In this document: one piece after another, positions 53,615 to 62,413 of the stretch
How positions within the stretch are numbered: the first letter of the stretch is position 1
Layout: each line of letters opens with the position of its first letter
Assembly: GCA_000471925.1 (NCBI GenBank)
Contig: CP006669.1
Location: 124,001-188,000, forward strand
Reading direction: 5' to 3'
DNA length: 64,000 bases
From: Ralstonia pickettii DTP0602
GTDB taxonomy: Bacteria; Pseudomonadota; Gammaproteobacteria; Burkholderiales; Burkholderiaceae
Notes under the pieces: generated by a model
What the model was told of the DNA's origin: nothing
Seen by the model: the letters and a program-made list of their open reading frames with translations, nothing else
Database searches by the model: none
Made by a program: the position numbers and the translations under genes

Positions 53615-54013
53615 TTATTGCGCCTTGACCTGCGCGCGTGCAGATTCCATCGAAAATACAACCAGCATGCCACCGAGGATGGCAATGTTCTTGAAGAAGT
53701 GATTGAACTGGTTCTGGTAGTTCGCGACGTCGGCACTCCAGAAGCCATGGAAGACCAGGCTGACGGGCACCAGGAACAGCGCCAGCACCAGGGCGCCCCA
53801 GCGTGCGTTCCAGCCGGTGATCAGGGTCAGACCGCCGCCGACCTCGACCGCGATGGTCATGACGAGCAGGACGCTTGCGAGTGGCAGACCGGCGCTGGCC
53901 ATCCAGGCGGCAACCCCGGCGAAGCCGACAATCTTGAAGATGCCGGAGAGCAGGAACAGCACGCCAAGCAGGGCACGGCCGGCGGGGTAAAGACGGGTGA
54001 TGGTCGAGTTCAT
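53615..54013 (-). CDS. DoxX-family membrane protein
   Basis: A 132-residue protein with four membrane segments: RALLGVLFLLSGIFKIVGF, PLASVLLVMTIAVEVGGGLTLI, GALVLALFLVPVSLVFHGFW and a last NIAILGGMLVVF (each quoted in part). This is the DoxX pattern with the conserved Gly/Phe in TM1 and the acidic residue in TM2 (VEVGG). The family is found with quinone- and thiosulfate-related or redox stress functions; here no partner is adjacent. Confidence 0.85.
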   Translation of the reverse strand: MNSTITRLYPAGRALLGVLFLLSGIFKIVGFAGVAAWMASAGLPLASVLLVMTIAVEVGGGLTLITGWNARWGALVLALFLVPVSLVFHGFWSADVANYQNQFNHFFKNIAILGGMLVVFSMESARAQVKAQ

Positions 54014-54134
54014 TTGTAGGGGCTCCAGGGTTGGTTAGAGGAAGATCATCAAACCGTGTGAATCTGTAATTCCTCTTGGTGGGAAGGATGATAGGTTGGA
54101 TGCCGTCGGCAAGGGGGAGCCATAATCAAGGAGA

Positions 54135-54153
54135 TGTTCGAAATTTTTGAACA
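54135..54153. promoter_or_regulatory. 19-bp palindrome upstream of the DoxX gene
   Basis: TGTTCGAAATTTTTGAACA is symmetric except for one internal pair and its centre. It lies about 120 bp upstream of the DoxX start and looks like an operator for a dimeric regulator. The regulator is not adjacent. Confidence 0.45.
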
Positions 54154-54573
54154 TATGGAGGTTGCGTGTCCGACATGCCCGGTCATGATGGTCGATGTCT
54201 ACAGTGAGGTACGCGAGGTGCCTCCGGCGCCGCAAGTAGTTGCCGACATAAGGAAAAGCTCAGTGGCAGCCAATGCCTGTCGACCAGTCGAGGACGGGCG
54301 CTAGGGTCGCGTCGCACGCATTGGAATCGGATCGAGGAGGGCTCATTAAAGTGCTTTATGCAGCATGGTTCGCGGCAGTTTGCTTCGAGACAGTCCGGCG
54401 ACGATCGGCCGGACGACGCAGTCGGTGCTGGACGAACCTGTAGCTTGGCGGCTGACACTTGACCAGGATCATGCGAGGCCTCGTCCAGCGCCGCTACACT
54501 TTGCCAGTCGTAGCCCGACGCGCGTCCGACTCATCCTGATGGGCAGCTCTCGAAGCTGCCTTCGCCCCCCGCC
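54154..54573. other. Intergenic region without a supported gene
   Basis: A 49-codon open frame starts with ATG at 54155 (MEVACPTCPVMMV...), with two Cys but no RBS and no family; it is not called. The rest shows no structure that I recognise. Confidence 0.4.
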
Positions 54574-55179
54574 ATGAAGCCTGCAATCGCCCGACACACT
54601 CCCATCGAGAACTTGCAGGCACTGCTGATAGGCACGCTGCTTGTCGCACTGGCGGTAACCATGTTCAAGCAGGCAGGTTTGCTGTCCGGCGGTACGGCTG
54701 GTCTGGCATTCCTTGCCCATTACCTCGGCGGCGTGCCATTCAGCCTGGCGTTCATCATCCTCAACTTGCCTTTCTACTGGCTTGCGTGGAAATACATGGG
54801 CAGGACGTTCACCTTCCGGACGTTTGTGGCCGTGCTGCTGCTTTCCGTCGAAGCCGACTTGCTGCCGCGCTGGCTCAGCTTCGCCACGCTCGATCCGACG
54901 CTTGCCGCGACACTGGGAGGCGCACTACTGGGCAACGGATTCCTGATCCTGTTCCGGCACAGGGCAAGCCTCGGTGGTGTGGGCATCCTTGCGCTCGTGC
55001 TTCAGGAACGGCTCAACTGGCGTGCTGGCCATATTCAGATGGCGGTGGATGCGGCGATCGTCGCAGCGGCACTGCTGACCGTTCCATGGCCGCGCGTCGC
55101 CCTCTCAATTCTCGGTGCCGTTGTCCTCAACTTCGTGCTGGCAACCAACCACCGGCCGGGACGCTACGTGGTCCAGTGA
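54574..55179 (+). CDS. YitT-family membrane protein
   Basis: A 201-residue integral membrane protein with five hydrophobic segments. The N-terminus matches YitT/DUF161 proteins: LIGTLLVALAVTMFKQAGLLSGGTAGLAFL (quoted in part; the GLLSGGTAG turn is typical), followed by GVPFSLAFIILNLPFYWLAW. Bacillus YitT-like proteins are larger, with a cytoplasmic DUF2179 domain that is absent here; short forms are usual in proteobacteria. Function not established. No clear RBS. Confidence 0.8.
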   Translation: MKPAIARHTPIENLQALLIGTLLVALAVTMFKQAGLLSGGTAGLAFLAHYLGGVPFSLAFIILNLPFYWLAWKYMGRTFTFRTFVAVLLLSVEADLLPRWLSFATLDPTLAATLGGALLGNGFLILFRHRASLGGVGILALVLQERLNWRAGHIQMAVDAAIVAAALLTVPWPRVALSILGAVVLNFVLATNHRPGRYVVQ

Positions 55180-55577
55180 CCATGGCTGGCGGATTCTCTC
55201 AGTCACCCGCCGGCGGGAGTGAGCCTTCCCACCGCTGCTCACTCCTGGTAGAGAGCGTCTGCTATCTCTTCACTGCCCGGATCCCAAGTCGCCGCTGTCG
55301 AGTGGGGCCATCTCCGGGAGGGATCCATTTGGCCGGCAAGGGACGGTGGCCGGCAGGTAGCGGCCGGCCGCTTCAACCCTTCGTTGTCATTCGCCCAGGG
55401 CTCAGTAGGCGACTTAACGCGCTCCGCTAACGACTGGTGAGCAGGTATGCGTCCGGGAGACAGGCGCCACCTCGAAAGGGTGATCGAGTTCATCGACCAT
55501 TATCGCGAGGGCTGCGAGAGGTTCGTGTCTGCGCGCAGGGAGGCGCGCGTAGGCGCCCGCGCCTTTAACCCCGCATG
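55180..55577. other. Intergenic region without a supported gene
   Basis: About 400 bp at the end of the convergent YitT gene and the truncated monooxygenase. A GC-rich inverted sequence (GTGGCCGGC ... GCGGCCGGCCGC, near 55340-55372) could fold but has no T-run. A 60-codon frame at 55447 is not supported. Confidence 0.4.
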
Positions 55578-56287
55578 TCAGCAGGACTCCGCCGCGGGCA
55601 ATTGCAGGCGTAGCGCATCCATCCGCGCGTAGAAGTCGTTCACCTGCCGCTGTGCGTTGCATCGCATCGTCTCGTTGCGCGCCCTCAGGCTGGCCGCGTC
55701 TTCCTGCGCCCCGGTCTCGCCGACTTTGCGCGAGGTGTCCTGCACGAACTTGCACAGGGGATAGCGTGCCTCACCGAAGGCTCGCAGCGTGGCCTCCACG
55801 CCGACGTCGCGCGACAGCATTTCCGCCAGCAGCACCGCGTCTTCGAGCGCCATCGCGCCGCCTTGTCCCGTGAAAGGTGTGGAGGCGTGCGCGGCGTCAC
55901 CGATCATGATCACACGGCCACGGTGCCAGGGCAGTGGGGCGGCGACCTCTTCCACGGCGGTGTAGAGCACTTTGGCGTCAGCCGAGAGCGCGTCCAGGAA
56001 CTGGCGCGCCGGGCCGCCGAACTCCGCAAAGCGGGCTTGCATCATCGCCGGCCAATCGTCGCGCTCATACCATTGCCCGGCGGGCTCGGGCAGCGTGCCG
56101 AACAGGTACAGTTGGTCGTCGCTGATCGGCATGATGCCGAGCCGCTTGCCGGTACCCATCATCATGATCTTCGCGGTGAGGTCTTTCAGTCGCGCATGCA
56201 CGCTGCGCCAGACGCCGAGTCCGGTATAGTCCGGCTCCAGCGGGCCTGCGACCAGGCGGCGGACTGACCGGCCAGTCGATGTACCTG
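55578..56287 (-). pseudogene. FAD-dependent aromatic monooxygenase, N-terminal third missing
   Basis: The remaining sequence reads RSVRRLVAGPLEPDYTGLG, then GIMPISDDQLYLF, and the FAD-binding GD motif VIMIGDAAHASTPFTGQGG followed by MALEDAVLLAEML, as in PHBH-type monooxygenases (NicC/salicylate hydroxylase-like). The N-terminal Rossmann GxGxxG part and the DG motif are absent: the homology begins between 56270 and 56290, directly after the stop of the M20 peptidase gene. The ATG at 56201 could start a 207-residue fragment, but it could not bind FAD normally. So a deletion has fused the 3' remnant to the end of the operon. Confidence 0.78.
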
Positions 56288-56302
56288 GCCGGCGTCGTCC
56301 CG

Positions 56303-57463
56303 TCAGGCCAATTCCAACACCAGGTTGCGATAGATCTCCCGCGCCCCCTCCAGTTGTTCCAGTGCGATCGATTCATCGATGGTGTGCGCATCCTCCTCGC
56401 ACCCCGGCCCCAGGCCGATGGTCGGAATACGGCGGCGTCCGGCGGACTCGGAGCCGTTTGTGCAAAACGCCCAGCTCCCGACCTGTGGTGAGCGGCCCGC
56501 CTGCGCGATCGCACGCACGGCGGCTTGCACGAGCGGGGCGCTGTCCGGCTGCTGCCATGCCGGTAGCCAGCGGGTCGGTCGCGCCGATTCGCCGGTAAAG
56601 GTTCGCACTTCGTCGGCTGACACCGCCAGCGAGAAGTTGTGCAGACCGGCGGCACGCAGGCAGGCGTCGATCTGACCGAGAACGTCCTCGCGCGTCTCGC
56701 CGTCGAGGGTACGGCGGTCGAAGCGAATGGTGGTGGAGGTCGGGATCATCGAGATCGATGGATAAGGCGACGAGACGATGTCCGTCGGCACCAGCAGCGC
56801 AGCGCCAAGCACCGGGTCGGTCGGCAGTTGCAGTCCTTCCAGCGCGGTTAGCGCGCGCGCGGCGGCGATCAGCGGATTGACACCGAGGTGGGGCGTCGCG
56901 GCATGCGCCGGTTTGCCGTGGAAAGTCAGCCCGATCTCGAGCCGGCCCTTTTGTCCCGTCTTGACCTGCAGTTTCGACGGTTCGCAGATGACCACCGCCG
57001 CGGGATCGCACCGGCCCAGCACCGACGCCAGCGCGTGCCCTTCGATGACTTCCTCCAGCACGCTGGCGGAAACCGCGATGCGCTTGCGCAGCGGCCGTGT
57101 CCGCGCTGCCGCCGCGACGCCGCAGATCGCCGCGGCGATGCCGCCCTTCATGTCGGTGCTGCCGCGCCCGTGCAGTCGACCGTCGTGGATCGTGCCGCCG
57201 AACGGGTCGAAGCGCCACTGACCGGTGACCGGCACGACGTCCATATGGCCGTCGAACAGCAGCGCCACGTCTGCATCCTCGGGGCCGATCAGCCCGAGCA
57301 CGCTGCCGTTGCGATCCATCGTCACCGACGTGAAGCCGGCTTCGGACATGCGGCGCATCAGCAGCGCGGCGAGGTCGCCCTCCTGGCCCGAGAGGCTGGG
57401 AATGCGCACCATCTCGCGCGCCAGCGTGGCGACGTCACTGATATTGCATGCTTGATCGATCAT
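56303..57463 (-). CDS. M20-family deacylase/peptidase (ArgE/DapE/YgeY-like)
   Basis: A 386-residue M20 metallo-hydrolase. Metal ligands and catalytic residues are visible in LLFDGHMDVVPV (His, and catalytic Asp two residues on), GRGSTDMKGG (bridging Asp), VLEEVIEGH (catalytic Glu pair), ICEPSKL and the C-terminal GPGCEEDAHTIDES (last His). The dimerisation lid lies in the middle (KGRLEIGLTFHGKPAHAA). These enzymes remove an acyl group from N-acyl amino acids. In E. coli the related ygeY gene stands next to the diaminopropionate lyase gene ygeX, which favours a role here in deacylating N-acyl-2,3-diaminopropionate or a similar compound. Confidence 0.85.
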   Translation of the reverse strand: MIDQACNISDVATLAREMVRIPSLSGQEGDLAALLMRRMSEAGFTSVTMDRNGSVLGLIGPEDADVALLFDGHMDVVPVTGQWRFDPFGGTIHDGRLHGRGSTDMKGGIAAAICGVAAAARTRPLRKRIAVSASVLEEVIEGHALASVLGRCDPAAVVICEPSKLQVKTGQKGRLEIGLTFHGKPAHAATPHLGVNPLIAAARALTALEGLQLPTDPVLGAALLVPTDIVSSPYPSISMIPTSTTIRFDRRTLDGETREDVLGQIDACLRAAGLHNFSLAVSADEVRTFTGESARPTRWLPAWQQPDSAPLVQAAVRAIAQAGRSPQVGSWAFCTNGSESAGRRRIPTIGLGPGCEEDAHTIDESIALEQLEGAREIYRNLVLELA

Positions 57464-57481
57464 GTCGGATTTCTCTTGTTG

Positions 57482-58831
57482 TCAGCGGTTGACCAGCGTG
57501 GCCGGCACACGGAGCACCAGCAGTGCGCCGATCACGGTGAAGGAGGCGAGGAAGTACATACCCCAGTCGGTCGAGCCGGTCAGGTCCTTGATCCAGCCGA
57601 TCGCGTAGGGGCTGGCGAAGGCGGCGAGGCCGGCGAAGGCATTGATCGCCGCGATGCCGGCCGCCGCGCTGCGGCCTTCGAGGAATGCGGTCGGCAGGCT
57701 CCAGAACAGCGGCGAGCAGACCATGCAGCCCGCCGCAGCCACCGACAGCATCGCCACCGCGAGCGTGGGGTTGTGGCTGAACAGCGTGCTGAGCGCCAGC
57801 CCGGCGCCGCCGACGAGGAAAGGCACCACCATGTGCCAGCGCCGCTCGCGCGTCCGGTCCGAGTGGCGGCACACCAGGATCATCGACACCACCGCGAACG
57901 CGTTCGGGATCGCCGTCAGCAGTCCCACGTCCAGCAGCGAGACCACGCCTGTCGAGCGGATCACCGACGGAATCCAGAACGCCAGGCCCGACAGGCTGGA
58001 GACCGTGCAGTAGCAGATCAGCGCCATGTGGATCACGCGGCGGTCCCGGAACAGCTTCAGCAGCGACACGTGTTCGACCTTGGCCGCCTTTTCTGCCGCG
58101 ATGTTGTGCGCAAGGCGGTGCTTCTCGGCTGCGCTCAGCCACTGCGCGTCGGCGATGCGGTCGTCGAGATACCACACCACGGCAAGCCCCAGCACGATCG
58201 ATGGAATCGCCTCGAGCAGGAACATCCATTGCCAGCCGGCAAAGCCGTAGTGGTTGTGCATGCTCTCCATGATCCAGCCGGACAGCGGCCCGCCGAGGAT
58301 GCCGGCCATCGGCACCGCGGTCATGAATACCGCGATGACCGCCCCGCGGCGGTGCGACGGGAACCAGTAGGTGAGGTACAGGATGATGCCGGGATAGAAG
58401 CCGGCCTCGGCGGCGCCGAGCAGGAAGCGCAGCACGTAGAACTGCGTCGGCGTTTTCGTCAGCGCCATGCAGGCCGAGATGCAGGCCCACAAGATCATGA
58501 TGCGCGCCAGCGTCTTCTTCGCGCCGATGCGGTGCATCAGAACATTGCTGGGGACCTCGAACAGGAAGTAGCCGATGAAGAAGATGCCGGCGCCAAGACC
58601 GTACACCGTGTCGCTGAACTTCAACTGGTCCAGCATCTGGAGCTTGGCGAAGCCGACGTTGACGCGATCGAGGAAGGCAGCCACGTAGCAGGCCATCAGG
58701 AAAGGCAGCAGTCTCCAGGCCACCTTGCGGTACAGCGCGTGATCGTGCGCTGCCATCGTGTCCGTGGTCCCGGTGTTCGGGGTTGTGGCCGGGGTGCGCA
58801 GCGTCTGCGCGGAGTGCAGGGAATCGCTCAC
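57482..58831 (-). CDS. MFS transporter of the anion:cation symporter (ACS) family
   Basis: A 449-residue transporter with 12 predicted helices. Family marks: CYVAAFLDRVNVGFAKLQM (TM1), LFEVPSNVLMHRIGAKK and RFLLGAAEAGFYPGIILYLTYWFP (quoted in part). ACS carriers import organic anions with protons. The GTG start at 58831 is decided by AAAGGAGG lying seven bases upstream; a longer frame to 58864 has none. It lies between the M20 and carbamoylase genes and is the natural importer of the pathway's substrate. Confidence 0.9.
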   Translation of the reverse strand: MSDSLHSAQTLRTPATTPNTGTTDTMAAHDHALYRKVAWRLLPFLMACYVAAFLDRVNVGFAKLQMLDQLKFSDTVYGLGAGIFFIGYFLFEVPSNVLMHRIGAKKTLARIMILWACISACMALTKTPTQFYVLRFLLGAAEAGFYPGIILYLTYWFPSHRRGAVIAVFMTAVPMAGILGGPLSGWIMESMHNHYGFAGWQWMFLLEAIPSIVLGLAVVWYLDDRIADAQWLSAAEKHRLAHNIAAEKAAKVEHVSLLKLFRDRRVIHMALICYCTVSSLSGLAFWIPSVIRSTGVVSLLDVGLLTAIPNAFAVVSMILVCRHSDRTRERRWHMVVPFLVGGAGLALSTLFSHNPTLAVAMLSVAAAGCMVCSPLFWSLPTAFLEGRSAAAGIAAINAFAGLAAFASPYAIGWIKDLTGSTDWGMYFLASFTVIGALLVLRVPATLVNR

Positions 58832-58940
58832 TATGTTCCTCCTTTGGATTTGGCGAGACAACAACGCCCCCTGCGGGCGCCCGGAAGCGCCTGCATCACG
58901 TTATTTTTTTATTCGCGAAGGGGGCGGGGAAGGGTGCCGG

Positions 58941-59885
58941 CTACGCGGCCACGGCTTGCGGCGGCGTGGCGCCCCGCTGGCTGGTGATGCGGCCGTAGGC
59001 CTCGGGGCGGCGGTGCCGGTCGAAGTTGAACGTCGTGGTCTTGTACGACTGGCACAGGTCAAGGTCGCAGCGCGCGATGGCCAGCTCGTCGCCCTTGGTC
59101 GAGCAGGCCGCGACGATCTCGCCGGACGGCGCGATGATGCAGGTGCCACCGATCATCTCGCAGCCTTCCTCCTTGCCGGCCTTTGCCACGCCGACCACCC
59201 ACGTGCCATTCTGGTAGGCGCCGGCCTGCATCACCAGGTGGTTGTGGAACATCGACAGGTCGTCGTGTTCCGGCGCGGGCGGGTTGTGCACGGGCGTGTT
59301 GTAGCCGAGCAGGATCATTTCGGCGCCCTGCAGGCCCATCACGCGATAAGTTTCCGACCAGCGGCGGTCGTTGCACAGCGCCATGCCCATCACGCCGCCA
59401 AACGCCTGCCAGACGCCGAAGTCGTCGCCCGGCTCGAAGTAGCGCTTCTCGAGGTGCTGGAAGGCGCGCCACGGCTCATGCTGGTCGTGGCCGGGCAGAT
59501 GCACCTTGCGGTACTTCCCGGCGATCCTGCCGTCGCGGCCGACGAGGATGGCAGTGTTGTAGCGGCGCTCGACGCCGCCCTCGACCGCCAGTTCCGCGTA
59601 GCCGAGGTAGAAGCCGATGCCGAGCCGCGCGGCGGTCTCGAACAGGATGCGGGTCTCGGGGCCGGGCATCTCGCGCTCGTAGAAGGCGTTGAGCTCCTCG
59701 GGGTCTTCCATGTACCAGCGCGGGAAGAACGTGGTCAGCGCCAGCTCGGGGAACACCACGAGGTGGCAGCCCATCTCGTGGGCGTGGTGCAGGTGGCCCA
59801 GCAAGCGGGCGACGACGTCGCGGCGCGAATCGCTGCGCTGGATGGGGCCGAGCTGGGCTGCGGCGACGTGGACGAAGCGGGACAT
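58941..59885 (-). CDS. N-carbamoyl-D-amino-acid hydrolase-like (nitrilase superfamily)
   Basis: A 314-residue nitrilase-superfamily amidase. Catalytic triad: E47 (VVFPELAL), K127 (KYRKVHLPG) and C171 (MALCNDRRW), matching the residues of D-carbamoylase from Agrobacterium. The HDQHEPWRAFQHLEKRYF segment is also typical of D-carbamoylase. It hydrolyses N-carbamoyl-D-amino acids to D-amino acid, CO2 and ammonia in the cytoplasm. Fourth gene from rpiR in the operon, 30 bp after the L-type enzyme gene. Confidence 0.88.
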   Translation of the reverse strand: MSRFVHVAAAQLGPIQRSDSRRDVVARLLGHLHHAHEMGCHLVVFPELALTTFFPRWYMEDPEELNAFYEREMPGPETRILFETAARLGIGFYLGYAELAVEGGVERRYNTAILVGRDGRIAGKYRKVHLPGHDQHEPWRAFQHLEKRYFEPGDDFGVWQAFGGVMGMALCNDRRWSETYRVMGLQGAEMILLGYNTPVHNPPAPEHDDLSMFHNHLVMQAGAYQNGTWVVGVAKAGKEEGCEMIGGTCIIAPSGEIVAACSTKGDELAIARCDLDLCQSYKTTTFNFDRHRRPEAYGRITSQRGATPPQAVAA

Positions 59886-59915
59886 GATGGGGTGTCTCCA
59901 GTTATGCGGTGAATG

Positions 59916-61163
59916 TCATGCGGCCAGCTCGAGCATCAGGTCGAGCAGCACGTCGGCGCCGGCCTGGATGTCGTGGTCGTGGGTCAGTTCGGCGACGTTG
60001 TGCGAAAGGCCGCCCACGCTCGGCACGAAGATCATGCCGGCGGGGCACATGCGGGCGAGCATCTGGGCGTCATGCCCGGCGCCGCTCGGCATGCGCCGCA
60101 CGCTGTGGCCGTGGCGGCGCGCGATGGCCTCGACGCGGGCGACCATGCCTTCGTCGAACGCCACCGGTGCGAAGTCAGCCAGCGTACGTTGGGTGAGGCG
60201 CACGCCCTCGGCCTTCGCCATGTCCTGCGCATAGGCCAGCGTGCGCTGCACGGCCCCGGCAAGCACCGCGCCGTCGGTATTGCGCAGGTCGACCGTGAAC
60301 ACCGCGCGGTTCGGAATCACGTTGACCAGATTCGGGAAGAACTGCACCTGGCCGACCGTCGCGAGCTGCGCGCTGCCAAGTTCGCGCGACAGGTCCCGCA
60401 CGAAGCAGGCGATCCGCGCGGCGACAAGGCCGGCGTCGTGGCGCAGCCGCATCGGCGTGGTGCCGGCATGGTTGGACGTGCCTTCGACGGTGAACTCGGT
60501 CCAGTGGATGCCTTGCACGCCGGTGACCGCGCCGATGGTGATGCCCTCATGCTCCAGCACCGGTCCCTGTTCCACGTGCAACTCGACAAAGGCATGGACG
60601 CGGTTGCGGCCCACCGGCGCCGGTCCGGCATAGCCGATCCGGGCGAGGTTCTCACCGACCGTGGTGCCGTCGATGCCCTTCGTATCCAACGCCTGCCGCA
60701 GCGGAAGGTCGCCCTGGAACACCAGGCTGCCCATCATGTCGGGGGCGAAGCGCGCGCCTTCCTCATTGGTGAAGAAGGCCGCTGCCAGCGGGCGACGCGT
60801 GACGATGCCGGCGTCGTCGAGCGCCGCCATGACCTCCAGGCCAGCGAGCACGCCGAGGTTGCCGTCGTAGCGGCCGCCGGTGCGGACGGTGTCGATGTGC
60901 GAGCCGGTCATCACGGGCGGGAGGTCTTCGCGGCCGGCACGTACGCCGACCACGTTGCCGATGCCGTCGATGCTGATCGACAAGCCCAGCTCGCGCATCC
61001 ACGACACCACCAGGTCGCGCCCGGCGCCGTCCTCGTCGGTCAGGGCGAGCCTGCAGACGCCGCCGCCGTCGATGGCACCGACTTCGCCGAGCGCGGCGAT
61101 CCGCCGCAGCAGGCGGGGCAGGTCGATTCGCGCCGTCTGTTCAAGGTCGAGGGTAGCGTTCAC
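59916..61163 (-). CDS. N-carbamoyl-L-amino-acid hydrolase/allantoate amidohydrolase-like (M20)
   Basis: A 415-residue binuclear-metal amidohydrolase: TGSHIDTVRTGGRYDGNLGV carries the first metal ligands, FTNEEGARF the catalytic Glu, and HVEQGPVLE, SNHAGTTPM and SGAGHDAQ are family hallmarks of the HyuC/AllC group. It removes the carbamoyl group from ureido amino acids. The start is GTG, overlapping the lyase stop by four bases. Together with the D-type enzyme it would convert both enantiomers of a carbamoyl amino acid. Confidence 0.88.
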   Translation of the reverse strand: MNATLDLEQTARIDLPRLLRRIAALGEVGAIDGGGVCRLALTDEDGAGRDLVVSWMRELGLSISIDGIGNVVGVRAGREDLPPVMTGSHIDTVRTGGRYDGNLGVLAGLEVMAALDDAGIVTRRPLAAAFFTNEEGARFAPDMMGSLVFQGDLPLRQALDTKGIDGTTVGENLARIGYAGPAPVGRNRVHAFVELHVEQGPVLEHEGITIGAVTGVQGIHWTEFTVEGTSNHAGTTPMRLRHDAGLVAARIACFVRDLSRELGSAQLATVGQVQFFPNLVNVIPNRAVFTVDLRNTDGAVLAGAVQRTLAYAQDMAKAEGVRLTQRTLADFAPVAFDEGMVARVEAIARRHGHSVRRMPSGAGHDAQMLARMCPAGMIFVPSVGGLSHNVAELTHDHDIQAGADVLLDLMLELAA

Positions 61164-62392
61164 GCTGCCTTCCTCACGTCTTCCGGCAGGCGGCCGACGA
61201 TGCGCTCGTAGAGTTCCACGTCGGTCGCGCCTTCGCTGCCGAACACCAGCACCCGGCTGGCAGCAGTCAGGCCGAGCGGTTCGCGCACGGCGGCATCGGC
61301 CATCGCGCCGAGGCAGCCGGCCAGCCCCGCGACCGCCGATTCGCCGGCCACGATGGGCGTATCGCCATAGCGGCCGTCGGCCAGGAGGCGCACGCTGTCG
61401 AGCGCGGAGGCATCGTCAATGGTCAGGAAGGCATGCGCGCCGGGATGCAGGACTTCCCACGCCAGCAGCGAGACTTCGCCGCAGGCGAGACCGGCCATCA
61501 CCGTGTCGAGGTCGCCGTGGATCGCCACCGGCTTGCCGGCGCGCGCGCTTTCATACAGGCAGGCGGCCTTGTCCGGCTCGACCACGATAAAGCGCGGGCG
61601 CTTGTCGCCGAGTACTTCCCAGAAGTGCGCGCACACGGCGGCTGCGAGTCCACCCACGCCGCCCTGCAGGAAGACATGGGTCGGAAGCTGGCCGTCCGGC
61701 AACTGATGCAGCGCCTCGTCGGCCATCACCGCGTAGCCCTGCATCACGTCCTTCGGCACCTCCATATAGCCTTCGTAGGAAGTGTCGGACACCACGAAGC
61801 GGCCCAGCCGCGCCGCATCGTCGGCCGCCTGGCGCACCGAGTCGTCGTAGTTGCCGGCTGTGCGGGCCACCTGCGCGCCGTACTGCTCGATGGCCGCCTT
61901 GCGGCCTTCGCTGACGGTGGCGTGGACATAGATCACGCACTGGCAGCCGAAGCGCTGCGCGCCCCAGGCGACCGAGCGGCCGTGGTTGCCGTCGGTGGCG
62001 CAGGTCACGGTAATGTCGCGGACCACGTCGGCATAGCGGCCCGACAGGAGATCGTCTACCGACACGTCGCTCACGCCTAGCCGGCTGGCGATCTCGCGCA
62101 GCAGCAGGCGGCTGACCGCGTAGGCACCGCCCAGTGCCTTGAAGCTGCCCAGCCCGAAGCGGCCGCCTTCGTCCTTGTAGAGGATCTGGGCGACACCGGC
62201 GGCACGCGCGAGGCCGTCGAGGGCGACCAGTGGCGTCGGCGCGTAGCCCGGCCAGCGACGGATCTGCGCGGCCGCGCGGGTGAAGGCTTCGCCGCCGAGC
62301 ACGGCTTGCTGGCGGGACCCGTAGGGGGCGCCGGGCGTGGCGGCCGGGTTCAGGGCGCACTGCAGCTTCAGGTTGGGGAGCGGATGATTCAA
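61160..62392 (-). CDS. dpaL: 2,3-Diaminopropionate ammonia-lyase
   Basis: A 410-residue fold-type II PLP enzyme. The cofactor Lys is K85 (GLGSFKALGGA); D135 lies in CATDGNHGRS; GGVGGLAAAV is the phosphate-binding glycine loop, and EGYMEVPKDVMQGY is characteristic of DpaL. It converts D- or L-2,3-diaminopropionate to pyruvate and two ammonia. In E. coli the same enzyme (ygeX) lies beside an M20 peptidase and a hydantoinase, comparable with the present operon. First structural gene after rpiR. The following gene starts within its stop codon. Confidence 0.92.
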   Translation of the reverse strand: MNHPLPNLKLQCALNPAATPGAPYGSRQQAVLGGEAFTRAAAQIRRWPGYAPTPLVALDGLARAAGVAQILYKDEGGRFGLGSFKALGGAYAVSRLLLREIASRLGVSDVSVDDLLSGRYADVVRDITVTCATDGNHGRSVAWGAQRFGCQCVIYVHATVSEGRKAAIEQYGAQVARTAGNYDDSVRQAADDAARLGRFVVSDTSYEGYMEVPKDVMQGYAVMADEALHQLPDGQLPTHVFLQGGVGGLAAAVCAHFWEVLGDKRPRFIVVEPDKAACLYESARAGKPVAIHGDLDTVMAGLACGEVSLLAWEVLHPGAHAFLTIDDASALDSVRLLADGRYGDTPIVAGESAVAGLAGCLGAMADAAVREPLGLTAASRVLVFGSEGATDVELYERIVGRLPEDVRKAA

Positions 62393-62413
62393 GACAGTCT
62401 CCTTGGTTGGGAT

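Noticed and set aside
54155..54304. 49-codon frame starting MEVACPTCPV next to the DoxX palindrome
   Set aside because: No ribosome site, no resemblance to a regulator, and poor codon pattern after the first 15 codons.
56888..58987. 699-codon open frame on the plus strand
   Set aside because: It is opposite the M20 and MFS genes, extremely rich in Arg/His/Gln, a typical shadow of GC-rich coding sequence.
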